Of a stretch of DNA of 64,000 nt, positions 24,281-35,568 are shown one piece after another. Origin of the DNA: Planococcus citri (Eukaryota > Arthropoda > Insecta > Hemiptera > Pseudococcidae); the NCBI RefSeq assembly GCF_950023065.1, contig NC_088678.1, positions 14,374,580-14,438,579 on the forward strand. The letters run 5' to 3'. Below the pieces are notes generated by a model. It worked only from the letters and a program-made list of their open reading frames with translations, had not been told where the DNA came from and did no database searches. The translations under genes and the position numbers were made by a program. Each line of letters begins with the position of its first letter. The first letter of the stretch is position 1.

Positions 24281-25041
24281 CAGGGTGTGTAGTCCAACAA
24301 AATTTCAAAATAAGAAAGCAGGTTTAAGGAGGGGAGGGAGTGGACGAAGCAAAATTTTACATTACAATTTTTCGCTTTTACAGTCGTCTTCAAACATCCC
24401 AAGATTTTTTTCAAGCAAGCTGATGTCAAGAATACAATTTTGTCATTTCAATTATGTATTGATTTTATTTTCACCTTTAAGGTTCTTGAATTTCTTGATA
24501 CTGTAATAAAATTGGGCGAATAAACAACTTTTTTCAAAATTAAAAAATTAAAAAAAATTACTGGAAAATTTGAACAACATTTGGAAAAAAATAATACCAA
24601 TTTTTCGAAAAAGCTATCGAAAATTAGTATATTTTGAGGGGTATAAAAACGCTGTTTTCTTGGGTGATGAATGAAGAAGTTTATTATTTTTTGCTTCAAA
24701 ATTTTAAAACTTGAATGATTATTTTTTTTTAAAAATTCAAGCATGAAAAAAAACAAACGAGCCCGAGTGAAGCGAGGCCAAGAAAGCATTTAAAAATTCA
24801 TGTTTCAAGAAGTACGTAAAAAAAAGCTTTTTTTATGGACGTAAGGGAGTATTTTTCTGATTAAAACTTCGAACATTTCTTGAATTTGAACAATCAAAAA
24901 TGTGTACCTAATTCAAGTTCTAAAAAAGTCAACAAATGAGCCATTTTCTACAGCATTTTTCTTGAGTGGAAAATCGGATTTTTCAGCACTGCTGAAAATC
25001 AACTACTGTTTCACTACTTTCACTACCTGGTAGACACGCTG
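24281..25041. mobile_element. CAGGGTGTCTA-family TIR element, copy B1
   Basis: Left end CAGGGTGTGTAG at 24281; right end, inverted, CTACCTGGTAGACACGCTG ending at 25041. Internal landmarks shared with the copy at 58183 are 'TTTCAAAATA', an AGGGGAGGG-type purine run, 'CAAGATTTTTTTCAA', 'TTATTTTCACCTTTAAGGTT' and the CCCGAGTGAAGCGAGG word at about 24763. No target duplication could be read. No coding frame. Confidence 0.65.
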
Positions 25042-27692
25042 CGCCCCTACATTTTTTAAAGGTCAAAGACGACTTTCTCAGTGGTGAGGAGGGGGAAAGG
25101 GAGGGAGGCATCTGGTCGAATTTCTGAAAATTTTTCAGCCCATTTTTCAAAAATTTCAGAATTTTTCAAAATTTTACAAGGAATGTTAAAAGGGGTCAAC
25201 TCATGCATTCATTTTTGAAAAAAAAAAAACAAAAACAACAAAATTTGAAAGAATTTGCAAATAAATCATCTTACACGATAATTTCGAATTTTAAGAGTTT
25301 TCTAAAAAATTAGTACTTATGCATTTGTCCTTTGAAAAACGTCCGCTTTTATTGAAAACAGTTTCAACTTTATTCTGCAAACTGTAATTCCTCCTCATAT
25401 TTTTTGTATGTATTACACAAATCTCAAAAGTGACTTTAGTTATTAACTTGAAATCGCAGGGAAAACAAAATAAAGCTCGCGCAAACTAGAGTAAAAGTGA
25501 AAAATAATATTTTCAGAAATTAAATTTTTTTTCTTAATGAAAAATTATCGATTTTTGATGATTTATGTGCGAAGTTGTCGATTTGTCTATGTCAAATTCA
25601 AAATTCTTGTCTTTTTTGACAACAATTTTTACGAAAGCCTTGGTTCATTTCATTTTCATGTCATTTTGGATCATTTTCACCTCACTTAAGATAATTTTGT
25701 GGCTACTGTGGCTTTTTGAAAGATATTCCAGTCAATTTTTCGTAAGTTGAACTGTCTTACGTATATGTAGTTATTTTAGACATCCTTCTTACGCCATCCA
25801 AACCAATTTTTTTATGCATTTCAACCAAATTCTACGTCAGCCACACTCACTTTCACGACATTTCAAACGATTTTCGCGACATCAAAGATCACTTTCAATA
25901 TACGAGTACATTACCTATTCTATAAAAATACACATTTGCAAAAAATAATCGAAATATTGCCGCTACTCAAAAGACGACGATAATATCATAATTGCATGCG
26001 GATACCCACATTATACATAAATACCTACATACTACGTAAGAGATTCGATTAAATATATCCGAGTAGGTAGGCAACACGTACGTATACTATAAAAGCCTCG
26101 ATATGTTACACGTAATGTACGAAGTATGTACTTTCAAGTACAACACAAAGAAAGCCGACAGCATGCGTTTCCGATCAATCGCCCGATGATGATCGAAATC
26201 GTGCCAATATTAAGATCAACTACAACAACAACAACTCGATCTCGTTCCTCTCTCAATACACGAGTACACCAGTGTACACGAATAACATAATACTCGCAAT
26301 AATATCCTCTTTGCGTATAAGTAAGTACGTAAGTAAATTGCTTCCATGAAACTACAGCTGTCGATGATGCTGCCGTCTGTGCCACCCCCGCGATAAATAG
26401 TAGGTACACACGGTACACGCTTCTTCGATAATAACAAGCAGTCGCGGTCGGTTTACGATGGCCTTTTGTTTAATCAACGTTCAAAACTAGCCAATCTCTC
26501 TCGCTGGCTGGCGTACGTACGAGTATAACGTCAATTTATCGACGTCTATTTAAATTAATCGATCTACTTAGTAGGCGATTATATTATTAAACGTACACTT
26601 TATACCTTTAGGTAGGTCTAGGACTAGAGGTACACAATCACACATACACACCGCTGAATGAATGACGACGACGCCCGATGGCGCGATGGCTTATCCCAAG
26701 TTCGTGTATCGACGTTCCAGCATAATATAAAAGTAATTTTTTCTACTCTTCATCATAAAAATATGGGTAGGTATACCTATGTTTTACTTATCGACGAAAT
26801 ATACGTATTATGTACCTTGCTCGGTGTTGGTACGACCCCCTCAGGGTGGAGTATGCGGGTTCGAGAGCGCGATCAAATGCATAGGTACGACTACGAGTAG
26901 AGGTAGAGGTAGGTATACCAAATACGCGATTAATAATCGTGTATTGTTTTCATTCGGAGTTCGGTGCCGCGATGTTTCTTTTCCTGGTTTGATTGCGCCA
27001 TCCAGCCAAGCCAAAGAAGACCGAGTCGAAATATGAATAATGCTAACGAGCCATACCGTGTATGCTGATCAGATTAGCGCCGAACCATTATTATTGGAGC
27101 ATGCCGCACCTCCCTTCTTCAGCTTGCCTCGTCTTTCGCCAAAGCCCAATGACCCACCAGGGTGTACTTGACTGTGGAGGTACATGGAAGTATCATGTAC
27201 AGATATACCAGCAACGTAATCCAGCCAAGTGATTACCCAAAAGTGTATGGATATTTCGCGTGCATAGCTACAATATACTACACGAGATTCGTGTACAACT
27301 AGGTACACGTAAAATTCAAATACGGGATGTCTACGCGACATGTAAACAACGACCAGATGGTTGAAATTTCGATTCCCCATTCTCGTTTCTTACATAATCG
27401 TTCAATATATACATATCAATAAGGATACCTATACCTATAGTGGTGGTCTATAGTAAAAGAACCCAAATGTCAAAATTCAGAGATCTGAGATCTGTAAAAG
27501 ATCATAACTCGATCGAGACTTCGACAAATTTTAGTAAAAAATGGGGCTTTATTGGGAATGATGGGTAAAAAAGTGATTCTTTTTGGAAATTTTAGTCAAA
27601 AATGTGAGATGATACAACTTTCTGGAAATAAAGCGAGAATTTTCGGTGATTTTGACAAAAGACGAGAATTTGACAATTTTAGCAAACAACAT

Positions 27693-29472
27693 TAGGTCAA
27701 AAATGAAGGAAAAAATCAAAATTTTACCAAATTGACCTAGAAAGCTCAAATTTGGGATATACCATATTTTCGAAATGCCAAATCGATTGGAAACGGTTTC
27801 AAACTGTTTTGAGCAGTTCTGAAGCCTCCAGCACATTTTTGAAACTCGAAATACTCACAAAATTTCATTAATGGGTCATTCCACGTCAATTGGACCAAGA
27901 AGTGGTAGGTGGGTTCGGCGATTTTTTTGAAATTTTTCCTGTGGAAAGACCTTCCAAAGGTCTTTCCACAGGAAAAATTTCAAAAAAATCGCCGAACCCA
28001 CCTACCACTTCTTGGTCCAATTGACGTGGAATGACCCTCATGGAGTTGGAAAGCCGAAATTAATTCTGCTAACTGATTTCAATATGCTATGTAGTCGACT
28101 GCAGGTAAATTTCAAGTCGTTTTAGAGCCTCCAGCAATTTTTTTAAAATTACTGGAGCCTCCGGTAAATTTTTGAAATTTGAAATTTCCCCAAAATTTCA
28201 TCAAAGTGGAGATGGAAAGCTGAAATGAACTATACACTCCAATTTTAACACCCTCCGAAGACGACTTCAGGTGGGTTCAAGTAATTTTGGAGCCTCCAGT
28301 GACTTTTTTAAAGGTTTCATGGCATTTTCAGGAGAATAGAAATTTCCAAGAAGTAGCTGGAAGCTTCAAAACCACTTGAAACTACCATGCAGTCGACTTC
28401 ATATTATTGTATTGAAATTAGTTTGCAGATTAAATTTCGGCTTGCTAACTCCATTTGATGAATTTTGGGGAAATTTCAAGTTTCAAAAATCTACTGGAGG
28501 CTCCAGTAATTTGCAAAAAATCGCTGGAGGCTCCAAAACTGCTCAAAACGGTTTGAAACAGTTTCCAATCGATTTTCCAGGTCGAAAATAGGGTATATCT
28601 CAAATTTTAGTTTTCTAGGTTGATTTGGTAAAATTTGGATTTTTTCTCGCAGTTTTAGAGCCTCCAGCAGATTTTTGAAACTCGAAATTTCCACAAAATT
28701 TCATCAAATGGAGTTGGAAAACCGAACTTAATTCTGCAAACCAATTTCAATAAGCTATGAAGTCGAATGCAGGTGGATTTTGAGTTGTTTTGGAGCATCC
28801 TGCGACTTTTTGAAAATTACTGGAGTCTCCACCACATTTTTGAAACTTGAGATTCTCACAATTTTTTATCAAATGGAGTTAGCAAGCTGAAATTTACTTT
28901 GCAAACTAATTTAAATACGACGTGAAGTCGACTGCATGGTGGTTTCAAATGGTTTTCAAGCTTCCAGCTACTTTTTAGTTTTTGGAATTTTAATTTTCCA
29001 AAAAGTGCCATTTTATAACCATTCAAAAAGTCGCTGAAGGCTCCAAAACGACTTTAAACCCACCAGCAATCGACATATCCCAAATTTCAACTTTCTTATC
29101 CAATTTGGTAAGATTTTGATTTTTTCCCTCATTTTTGACCTAAATTTGATTTTCAAAAATTCACCAAAAATCGAAAAAGGCACTTCAGCACTTGAAATTT
29201 TGACAGGTGATAGATTTTTCCCTGATCTTTCGATCTAACTTTGTACGGTTTAAAAAATTTTGTGCAAGTCCTATGTTGGAACGCAAAATCTTCGATTTCG
29301 GCTGACCTGACAATCAAAATGGCCGCCATTTTGTAAGTAGGGCCACTTTTTTTGAGGACAAGGGCTAGAAATGTTCCTTAGGAACTCTCCCATTAGGAAA
29401 AAAGTTGTCCTGGAGGATGGACGGGGGGGGGGGGGTGCGGTGCAATAGATCCTTAAGCGGGCTCCCCGACTA
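27693..29472. mobile_element. CTGGAG-array fold-back element, copy A4 (right TIR kept)
   Basis: It starts without its left TIR at 'GGTCAAAAATGAAGGAAAA' and continues through the ~165-bp array, turning over near 28320. The subterminal 'CACTTGAAATTTTGACAGGT' and 'AATGGCCGCCATTTTGTAAG' follow, and it ends in GCGGGCTCCCCGACTA at 29472, of the TAGTCGGG subfamily. A perfect palindrome (27873-28037) is inserted in its left half. It lies inside the large PDZ gene intron. Confidence 0.8.
27873..28037. mobile_element. Perfect 165-bp palindrome (hairpin MITE)
   Basis: Two 81-base arms (27873-27953 and 27957-28037) are exact reverse complements around the 3-base loop CCA. The ends read GGGTCATTCCACGTCAATTG and its inverse. 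It interrupts a unit of array element A4: sister units read 'TTTCATCAAATGGAGTTGG', here 'TTTCATTAAT' precedes the insert and 'TCATGGAGTTGG' follows. Complete arm identity amid diverged repeats points to a recent insertion or arm homogenisation. No clear target duplication. Confidence 0.85.
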
Positions 29473-30822
29473 GTTGGACTTTTCAACAATTTTTTGGAAA
29501 AAAGGAGGATTTTGGGCAACAGATGCGACTTTGACAATTTTAACGAAAAAGCAGCACTTTTTTTTGGCAACTATTTGTAAAAAAAAAGTGGAACTTTCGA
29601 GCAATTTTTTAGAAAAAATGTGAGACTTTTAGGAATTTCCTATTTAAAAAAAGGGACAGTTTTTACTTTTTAGCCATTTTCCGGCATTATGTACGAAAAT
29701 TACGAATCTCCGGAGTGATTCGCGAACCGCTTTCGATCCGATTTCACATTTGATGATCAGATAAAATTCTTTCTGTACGAGTATTACGAATCGAGTAATA
29801 AAAATTTATTCGTTTCGAGGGGTCAGTATAAAGTTGAAAATTTTACACAATGTAGTCATTAAATCTGGCGAGTAATTAAAAATACATTTTAAACATGTGC
29901 TATAGCTGCTGGGTTATCGTATCGCCGTTCACCAGGTGGAAAATGCTATAAAATTCGTTTGGAAAAATTTCAAATGGAAATTTTTCACTTCATTTAAAGA
30001 ATTAGGACACTACTTCGAAAAATCCAACCGGTATTCCGAATCCAGAAAGTGAACAGCTGAACACTAGACACAATTTATTGGGGAGGAGGGGGTGGGAGAA
30101 ATACGTTTTCAACCAATTTTCCAGCGATTCCCAAATCAGACTGACTCAAGTAGGTATTGGTCACTCAGTCACTAACTTTTGAATTTTTTTTCTCCTCACA
30201 AAAGTATGGGAACTCATAAGGTATCTCAGAAAAAAAATTTCAGCTACCCAAATGAAAAATCGAGGGAGGGTCCATACTACAGGTTCTAAATTTTCCGAAG
30301 CCCAAAAATTGAAGGTATAAATGGATGAAAAAACCCAATGGTCAATATTATTATTCCAAAAAACCACCACATTTCAAGTCACATTCGAACCGTCATATTG
30401 GACGCCCAATTTTGAAATAAATACACTAATTTATTTAACACCTTCAAAACATGATTGTAGTGAAAATACGACTTAAATAAAAAATTCTCAAAATTAAAGC
30501 TGTCCAATCGCACATTTCAAAATTTTCGGGAATTTTTTTGAAAAAATGTGGGCTTAATTTTTTTTTACAAATTTCAAAAGTGACCTTCAAAACACGATCC
30601 CATGGATTGAATACGACGTAAGAAGAAGATTCCAATTGTACATTTCGGAATTTCACGAAAAAATTGGGTTCCTAAAAAATACTATAATTTCCACTTGCGT
30701 CCAAGATCAGGCGTCTAGATCCACGATAGTAACCAATCATTTGGTTTTTTCACCAATTGGTGCAATTTTTGAACTATTTTGGAAAATTTAAACCCCCATA
30801 GAGAACCCTCAATTTTCCGTTC

Positions 30823-32008
30823 CAGGGTGTCTAACAAAATCTGAAAACTAAAAAGAAGGACTTTTGAAGGACCTTGGAAGGATCTTTTGGAAGGACCTTT
30901 TTAAAATTAAAAATGCACCTACTGACCCCTCCTCATTCATTTTTACAAAATTTCCGAAAAAAAATCAAAAATTTATAATTTAAAAAAAAAATTAATAATA
31001 TTCAAAATAGACCTGATTTTGTCTAATGACTACCAAATCCAAAAAACGAAATTTTGTACTTTTTTCGTATTTTTCTCATACAACATATTTTCAAGTTGTA
31101 CTTCGTCACACCTCACGTACCCTCGCTTACTTTTTAGACATCAAAATTGAGTAAGGGAAACTATTTTGATAAAAAAATTTAATATGAGAGATAGCACTTG
31201 AATTTTTCTCAAAAAAATAACTTTAGTAGGTAACCAAAAAGTAATCAAAAAAGTGACTAAAAAGCTCCCTACCCTCCACACCAAGATGTTTTCCAACTAA
31301 TTGGCCAGGTGTGGTGCGAACCATTTTTTAAAAAGGGAAGTTGGAAACAAAAATGTCGAATAAAAAATTTATTTGAATTTTTCATTGATTGGATTATGTT
31401 TTTGGAATTTCTCGAGTTAATTTTTCCATTCTAGGAAACGTTTGAAAATTGTTGTAGCAGAATAGCGAAGCGAGGGTAAAAGCTGTGAAAAACTGATAAT
31501 TCAAAACAAAAAACATCATTTTTTATGCAAAAAGTTGATTTTCATAGCTTCAAAACTTACAAATTTTAAAAGTTTTCAGAAAATGTCATGTGTACCTGTT
31601 CATCATATAGTTAAAAATATGAATATTGAATAAACGCCCGAGCGAAGCGAGGGCAAAAGCTTTTGAAAATTCACAATTCCTGAGTAGTAAAACAGCATTA
31701 TTTTTGATTTGAGGAGTCATATTTTTCTACCCTTCAATTTCGGTCAAAGAAAAGAAAAGAAAAGAAAAATGATCTAGCCCGAGCGAAGCGAGGGCGAAAG
31801 CTGTGGAAAATTGATACAATATGAGACGTAAAAGAACACCATTCCTAACTTTTATTAAATGACAGAATTATTAGAAAATTCGGAAAAAAGAAGGGCCTTC
31901 GGGCAAAAAGAAGGACTTTTGAAGGACTTTTTGAAAAAGAAGGACCAATAGGCAAAAAGAAGGACTTTTACTGACCTGGAAGGACCGGAAGGACCGTTAG
32001 ACACCCTG
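30823..32008. mobile_element. CAGGGTGTCTA-family TIR element, copy B2
   Basis: Ends CAGGGTGTCTAAC (30823) and GTTAGACACCCTG (32008), a 13-base perfect TIR. CGTTC lies directly outside both ends (30818-30822 and 32009-32013), a probable 5-bp target duplication. Three copies of the GCGAAGCGAGGG word occur inside, near 31455, 31639 and 31779, each followed by 'AAAAGCTTTT' or 'AAAGCTGTG'. The termini carry AAGGAC/AAGAAGGACTTTT repeats. It has no coding frame and lies in the PDZ gene intron. Confidence 0.8.
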
Positions 32009-33219
32009 CGTTCGAACCAATGACCTTTTTTTTTTTTAGAAACCATAATATTTATATTTTTTGACTTTGGTAAATAAGTACCTGTCTCCCTTCCTTCCAC
32101 TACAAATTTTTTTAAAATGATATTTTTGCAGTTTCTGGCATTCAAAGTCCTACATATAAAAAACCAGAAAATGTAAAAATCTCATTTTTGAAAAAATTAT
32201 GGGTTACTTGGTTCAAAAAGCTATTGTCACGGTGTTAAGATTAAAATTTAAGACATACTTTTCATGGCATCAAATTTAAAAAAACATACATTTTAATCGA
32301 TAAAAGTATACGTAGATGGAAAACGATACCAAAAAATGTGAGCAAATCAATTAATAATCACAGACATAGGTAAAGAGGACTTACTGGGCTCAATTTCAAT
32401 TGCATTTTTTCAAAATACCATCTCGTAAATTGCAACATGGCTCAAAAAAATTATCAAAAATAAAACTTGAAAAATCGTACGCCACGACCAACAACGTTTC
32501 AGTTCTTTTTACAATTCGAAGCAAAAAAATCTCGTAAATTGACCAAAACCGTCACTCGACTTAATGAAAAAAATTCAAACCGTTACCAATTTTATATATC
32601 CTACGAAAAATAGGTAGGGATAGAAATTTTCATCAATTCCAAAGAAACCTGCAGGCAAAAACGTACCTAAAATTTCTATCTACGTAAAAAAAATATCCGG
32701 TCAGAAATCGAGAATGATAAGTTGTAAAAATTTCGATTGAAATCCGCTTCCACTTTATCATTGGGAACATTACGATCGCGTATGCAAAATGATGTATTTT
32801 ACGGAAACAATTCATCGTACCGATTCGAATCATTATCTACTACACAGGTGGTGCGAGTATTTGCTGGAATGAAATCGCACGTAAATCACGACACCTCGTC
32901 AATTCGTCATCAAACTGTCATACACCATGTAATTTTTTGTTTTATCATTTTAGGCAGGAAATATCGTTCAATTCGAGATTGGTAAGTTAAATTGAAAATG
33001 ATTGAACGGATAGTCCGCGAAATCATAAAAAAATTTCGTCAGACAAATTTATTTATGCGGAAAAGATGCGGTTGTTTACGTACGTATGTCTATGTATGTA
33101 CCTACTTCAAGTCGACTAATCATCAGCTCACGTAATCGAAAGTTAAGTACGTTCGAAAGGTACATATAAATAAATAGGTATCGTTTTCCAAGTAAGAAAT
33201 AAAACGTAAAACCACGTAC

Positions 33220-35090
33220 CTTGTTGTCGTCTTCTTTTTTCCAACAATCGTTCTCCGACACGCTGGTCAAATCGGCGTTACTTTTGCACCCGACCACGAC
33301 GTTCTTCCTTCTTTGGTCGACGTATTTTTGCAAATTCTGCGCGATCTGCTGCCGTTTCTCTCTGGCTTCGGTTTCTTTCTTGCGAGATTCGGGCGACACG
33401 CTGCGAGCTGATCTTCGTCTCAGATTATTCACTTTGTTGAAATGTTTATCGTTTCTAGGGGTCGGAATCGGCGGCGACGGGTTGTACGGCATCGACATCG
33501 GTTCGATCGATTGCAGAGCAGCGTACGGGAGCTGGCATCCGACGTACATGTCGACGGTGACTTTATCTCCGATACGGAATCCGTTACGGACTGGGAACGG
33601 TTTAACTAGACCGGCGGCCGCATCGATGGCTAAAGTATCGGCTTGCGACCATCTGCGACACGATCGGGTCTTCGGTTCGTTACGCAGCGTCAAGTGTTCG
33701 TCGAAGGTATCCTCCAGCGTATCGGACATATTGATGAGTCTGCATCTTTCGGCGCTGCTGCCGGTGGCCGATAAAGGGGTACGGTTTCGTGACGAACCGG
33801 TCGACGATGTCGCTGACTCGCTAAGTTGTCTGTGGAATTCGCCGTTGATCGGTTTACGAGGCGGTGGCGTCAGGTTGGTCGATGCAATGGCGGCGTATTC
33901 CGGCGTCGAAAACCCATTTGCGGAGGAAATATGCTCGGGCGATGTGGTACGTCCGTAGTTGACGGAGGCGCGATTTTGATACTTTCTCAGGTTGTCTCGC
34001 ATTTCGCCACGATAACAGCTGTCGTAATACGTGCACGGAGGACTGGGTATTCTGCTGGATGCGCCGCTGCTGCCGCCGGAAGTATTGACGATAGATGCTG
34101 CGCTCGATCTGCAAGTCGGACTACAATTATTATTATTACGATGATTGTTGTTGTTGACGAATTTGGACGTAGGTACGTTCTCGCTTTTCGAACTAATTCG
34201 TATGATGGACGACGATACCGGTACGTTGTTATCTTTGTAGCCGTTTCGGTTGCACGTCGTCGTCGTGTACGAATTGTAGCGATAAAGACCGCCTTCGGCC
34301 ACCGGACTATACTCGATACTGTGGTATCCTTGATCCCAATACGGGCTATTTTTATCGCCGCCCTCGCATCGTATTCTACTATCATCGTTCGAGTACTTTC
34401 TGTAATAATTCGACTTGGACGACTGATTGCTGCCGGAACTATCGTTATCGAAGTCTTCGGTCGGCGTTACCGTGCCTCTGCCGGACGAACACTCGCTCGG
34501 CGATTTCCTATAATTAATTCTAGCGCAAGATAGCCTGCCTAGGACGGCAGCCGGAGGTAACGAGGCCGGCTCCAGATCATCGGTTTCGTCCATATCGTCC
34601 GTAGACCGGCTCAACGATCGAGGAGTTGGTACGTAGAAGGTGGCGTGATTTTTATCCTTCTCCGACATCGACTCGTGCACCGATAACGCTCTTCTTTTGC
34701 GAAAACCGTTTTGAAATTTGTTGAATTTTAATCGTAGCAGATGAGACACGTCCGGTAATCCGTTCGCCGTCGCTGATGATGCGTCGTTTTCTCCGGTTGT
34801 CGTCGTCGTCGACGATGGCGGTGTTCCGATTTCGTTGGGCGTTTCTCCTCGGTTGCCGATCGGGCATTTTATACGTGTCACTAGCGATGAATTTGTACTA
34901 TCTAAGACGATACCGCTGCCGATGACCTTTGGCGAGTCTAACGACGAGCCGCTCGTTTCGAGCAGATATTGCTTTTGCAGATGACTATCGGGCGATTCGA
35001 CTTGGCCGTTGGAGTTGGTCGTAAACGACGAACAACGTCTGCGTATGCGACGCCATCTTTGCGACAGGCTTTTGTTCCAAACGCTCAAAT
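33220..35090 (-). CDS. PDZ scaffold gene, large low-complexity exon
   Basis: A single 1,871-base open exon on the minus strand, bounded by acceptor TTCGCAG (before 35090) and donor AAG|GTACGT (after 33220). It enters with two bases of a codon and leaves in phase 0, which fits exon 19742-19991. It encodes about 623 residues. Near the start is a basic patch (QRWRRIRRRC), followed by long Ser/Thr/Asn/Pro-rich disorder with SRS and SPS phosphosite-like clusters. Then come the better-ordered block NGFRIGDKVTVDMYVG, a PSPPIPTPRN proline motif and a charged helix (ETEAREKRQQIAQNLQ, KYVDQRRKN). No enzyme domain is seen. GC content is well above its surroundings, as for real coding sequence. Linkage to the PDZ exons rests on strand, phase and proximity, not on a transcript. 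The upstream exon(s) were not found. Confidence 0.85.
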
Positions 35091-35568
35091 CTGCGAAACA
35101 TGAACAAAACAAACGGGTATTAGTTGAAATTGAAAAATAACGATTTGAAAAGAACATATAACTCATTTAATTTTACAAATAAGTAATGTTTAAGCGTATC
35201 ATCACATTTGAAGCTCACATCTCTGACTTTTTGGACGTAATTATCGTGTCTTTCTCAACTTACACGTCGAAAACTTGAATTCTCCACTTCATCAATCAAT
35301 AGAAATAATATTGAAACTATATTAGGTCGATTTTTCAACACTTTTTCCAAGTCGAGCAACCCAGAAAATATTGGAAAATTCAAGCTCATAAAATCAATCT
35401 GTATTCAAAACCATTTTTTGAATTGGAAAAATCATATTTTGTTCCGCTGACATCAAAGGGAGAAAGAAAGATGTAAATAATAATAACAACAAAAATGACT
35501 TGCCCATAACTTTGCTCATGCACTACCTTGGATAAGGAAATGAAATGAGCAAGTAAAAGAAAATTGAC
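35091..35568. other. Intron sequence upstream of the large PDZ-gene exon
   Basis: It follows the acceptor of the large exon (minus strand), so it is intron of the same gene. AT-rich, no repeat family recognised until the array element begins at about 35569. No upstream coding exon could be identified. Confidence 0.45.

Larger units (their letters stand above)
19992..33219 (-). other. 13.2-kb intron region of the PDZ gene
   Basis: Between the large exon (donor AAG|GTACGT at 33219) and the first PDZ half-exon (acceptor at 19992). The phases agree (0/0), so direct splicing is possible, but small exons in between cannot be excluded. 20.0-22.4 kb and 25.8-27.4 kb look like unique intron sequence rich in TACGAGTA and TACCTAC words. 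The remainder is TEs (24281-25041, 27693-29472, 30823-32008) and A/T-rich filler. Confidence 0.5.

Noticed and set aside
33221..34533. Two long plus-strand open frames (245 and 235 residues)
   Set aside because: They are antisense shadows of the large PDZ-gene exon, created by its GC-richer codons; no motifs, and the minus-strand reading has proper splice sites.
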